A stretch of DNA of 6,882 nucleotides. It comes from Clostridia bacterium. Its GTDB lineage: Bacteria; Bacillota; Clostridia; Peptostreptococcales; Anaerovoracaceae. Position numbers and translations under genes: made by a program. Under the pieces are notes generated by a model. The model searched no databases. It worked only from the letters and a program-made list of their open reading frames with translations, and was not told the DNA's origin. Positions 6,162 to 6,882 of this stretch are shown piece by piece. Numbering within the stretch: position 1 is the first letter of the stretch; each line of letters opens with the position of its first letter. The DNA lies in assembly GCA_024403005.1 (NCBI GenBank), contig JAKSSQ010000095.1:1-6882 (forward strand), given 5' to 3'.

Positions 6162-6186
6162 AAGCGGCCCAAAAGCGGGGCTGTTT
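6162..6186 (+). other. Hairpin in the 5' UTR of the sirtuin gene
   Basis: AAGCGGCCC (6162-6170) and GGGCTGTTT (6178-6186) can form nine consecutive pairs, two of them G-U, around a 7-nt loop AAAAGCG. It lies between the predicted transcription start and the ribosome site AGAGGTG (6193-6199). It has no T-run long enough for termination, and it may protect the mRNA 5' end or modulate initiation. Confidence 0.4.
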
Positions 6187-6203
6187 ATCGAAAGAGGTGC
6201 ATT

Positions 6204-6882
6204 ATGTACGAAGAATTAAAAGAAATTATAGATAAAGCGCAGAACATAGTATTTTTCGGCGGCGCAGGCGTTTCCACCGAAAGCGGAGTTCCCGACTTCC
6301 GCAGCGAAAACGGTCTGTACAATGCTCAGCAGAACTACGGAAGAAGTCCGGAGGAAATGCTCTCCATAGATTTCTTCGAAAGACACACGGATATCTTCTA
6401 CGATTACTATAAAAAGAACCTCATAGCCACCTGGGCAAAGCCTAACAAGGCACATCTGGCTCTGGCTAAGCTGGAAGAAATGGGTAAACTCTCCGCAGTA
6501 GTTACCCAGAACATAGATGGTCTGCACCAGGAAGCAGGAAGCAAGAAGGTCTACGAGCTCCACGGCTCCGTGCTCCGCAATTCCTGCCTGCACTGCGGCA
6601 AATCCTACAGCCTGGATTATATTATGGACGAAGAAAACTGCAAGAACGGTGTGCCCAGATGCAGCTGCGGCGGCGTTATTAAGCCCGATGTAGTGCTCTA
6701 CGGAGAAATGCTGGACGAAGACTGCGTAAGCGGTGCAACCAGAGCGATCTCCAAGGCAGACGTGCTCATAATCGGCGGCACATCCCTGGTGGTTTATCCT
6801 GCAGCAGGGTTTGTTCACTACTTTAAAGGAAACAAGCTGGTTGTGCTCAATAAGTCCGAAACCGCTGCCGACGCAAAGGCAG
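6204..6882 (+). CDS. NAD-dependent protein deacylase (sirtuin, Sir2 family), 3' end missing
   Basis: The frame runs from ATG 6204 to the right edge with no stop, giving 226 residues; bacterial sirtuins are about 240-250 aa, so only about 15-20 residues are missing. Sirtuins remove acetyl or other acyl groups from lysines using NAD+, giving nicotinamide and O-acyl-ADP-ribose. The NAD-binding motif is GAGVSTESGVPDFRS (20-34). TQNIDGLH (101-108) holds the catalytic-site Gln, Asn and Asp, and H120 in ELHGS is the general base. The zinc site is C128, C131, C153 and C155. VLYGE and GGTSLVVYPAA (191-201) complete the Rossmann core. The order and spacing resemble Thermotoga maritima Sir2 (class U). 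The Tyr/Arg pair marking desuccinylases seems to be absent as such (FYDYYKK, 65-71), so deacetylase activity is the likelier guess. AGAGGTG lies 4 nt before the ATG. The gene has its own promoter and looks unlinked to the upstream block. Confidence 0.95.
   Translation, partial: MYEELKEIIDKAQNIVFFGGAGVSTESGVPDFRSENGLYNAQQNYGRSPEEMLSIDFFERHTDIFYDYYKKNLIATWAKPNKAHLALAKLEEMGKLSAVVTQNIDGLHQEAGSKKVYELHGSVLRNSCLHCGKSYSLDYIMDEENCKNGVPRCSCGGVIKPDVVLYGEMLDEDCVSGATRAISKADVLIIGGTSLVVYPAAGFVHYFKGNKLVVLNKSETAADAKA

Noticed and set aside
6216..6818. Minus-strand open frame of 200 codons opposite the sirtuin gene
   Set aside because: The plus strand encodes every sirtuin motif in register, and the antisense product has no recognisable features.

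Overview
The window looks like a piece of chromosome from a low-to-mid GC Firmicute, most likely a member of the Clostridia. The reasons are a DUF951 gene (a family I know only from Firmicutes), a UPF0182 membrane protein, a clostridial-style long glutamine synthetase, strong AGGAGG-like ribosome binding sites, A/T-rich intergenic DNA and short intrinsic terminators. A family or genus cannot be fixed from the sequence. No mobile element, CRISPR array, tRNA or rRNA is visible, and coding density is high.

Bases 1-5729 form one tightly packed plus-strand block: (a) the 3' part of a single-pass membrane protein with a long charged cytoplasmic N-terminus and a small extracytoplasmic C-terminal domain; (b) after 9 bp, a full-length UPF0182 protein (969 aa, seven membrane segments plus an external domain of about 615 residues); (c) after 3 bp, a 634-aa glutamine synthetase with an insertion near the active site and a helical C-terminal extension. 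A hairpin with a T-run (5732-5758) closes the block. A small DUF951 gene starts only 15 bp after that hairpin, so its transcription probably depends on readthrough.

The 244-bp gap 5960-6203 is the most interesting non-coding part. It holds an A/T-rich promoter with a palindrome over its -35 box, then about 105 nt with a perfect 8-bp hairpin bearing a C-rich loop and a perfect 11-bp terminator hairpin. I read this as a candidate small RNA. A second promoter follows, with an imperfect inverted repeat filling its spacer, then a 5'-UTR hairpin, and then a sirtuin (NAD-dependent protein deacylase) gene that runs off the right edge about 15-20 codons before its expected end.

How the genes work together: the first two encode membrane proteins predicted to present domains outside the cell and may be partners. 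The glutamine synthetase is translationally packed behind them, an unexpected pairing of nitrogen assimilation with an envelope protein of unknown role. The DUF951 gene and the sirtuin look like separate units. I see no clear multi-gene defence or biosynthetic system. The best candidates for something undescribed are the intergenic RNA with its control sites and the membrane-protein/glutamine-synthetase operon.
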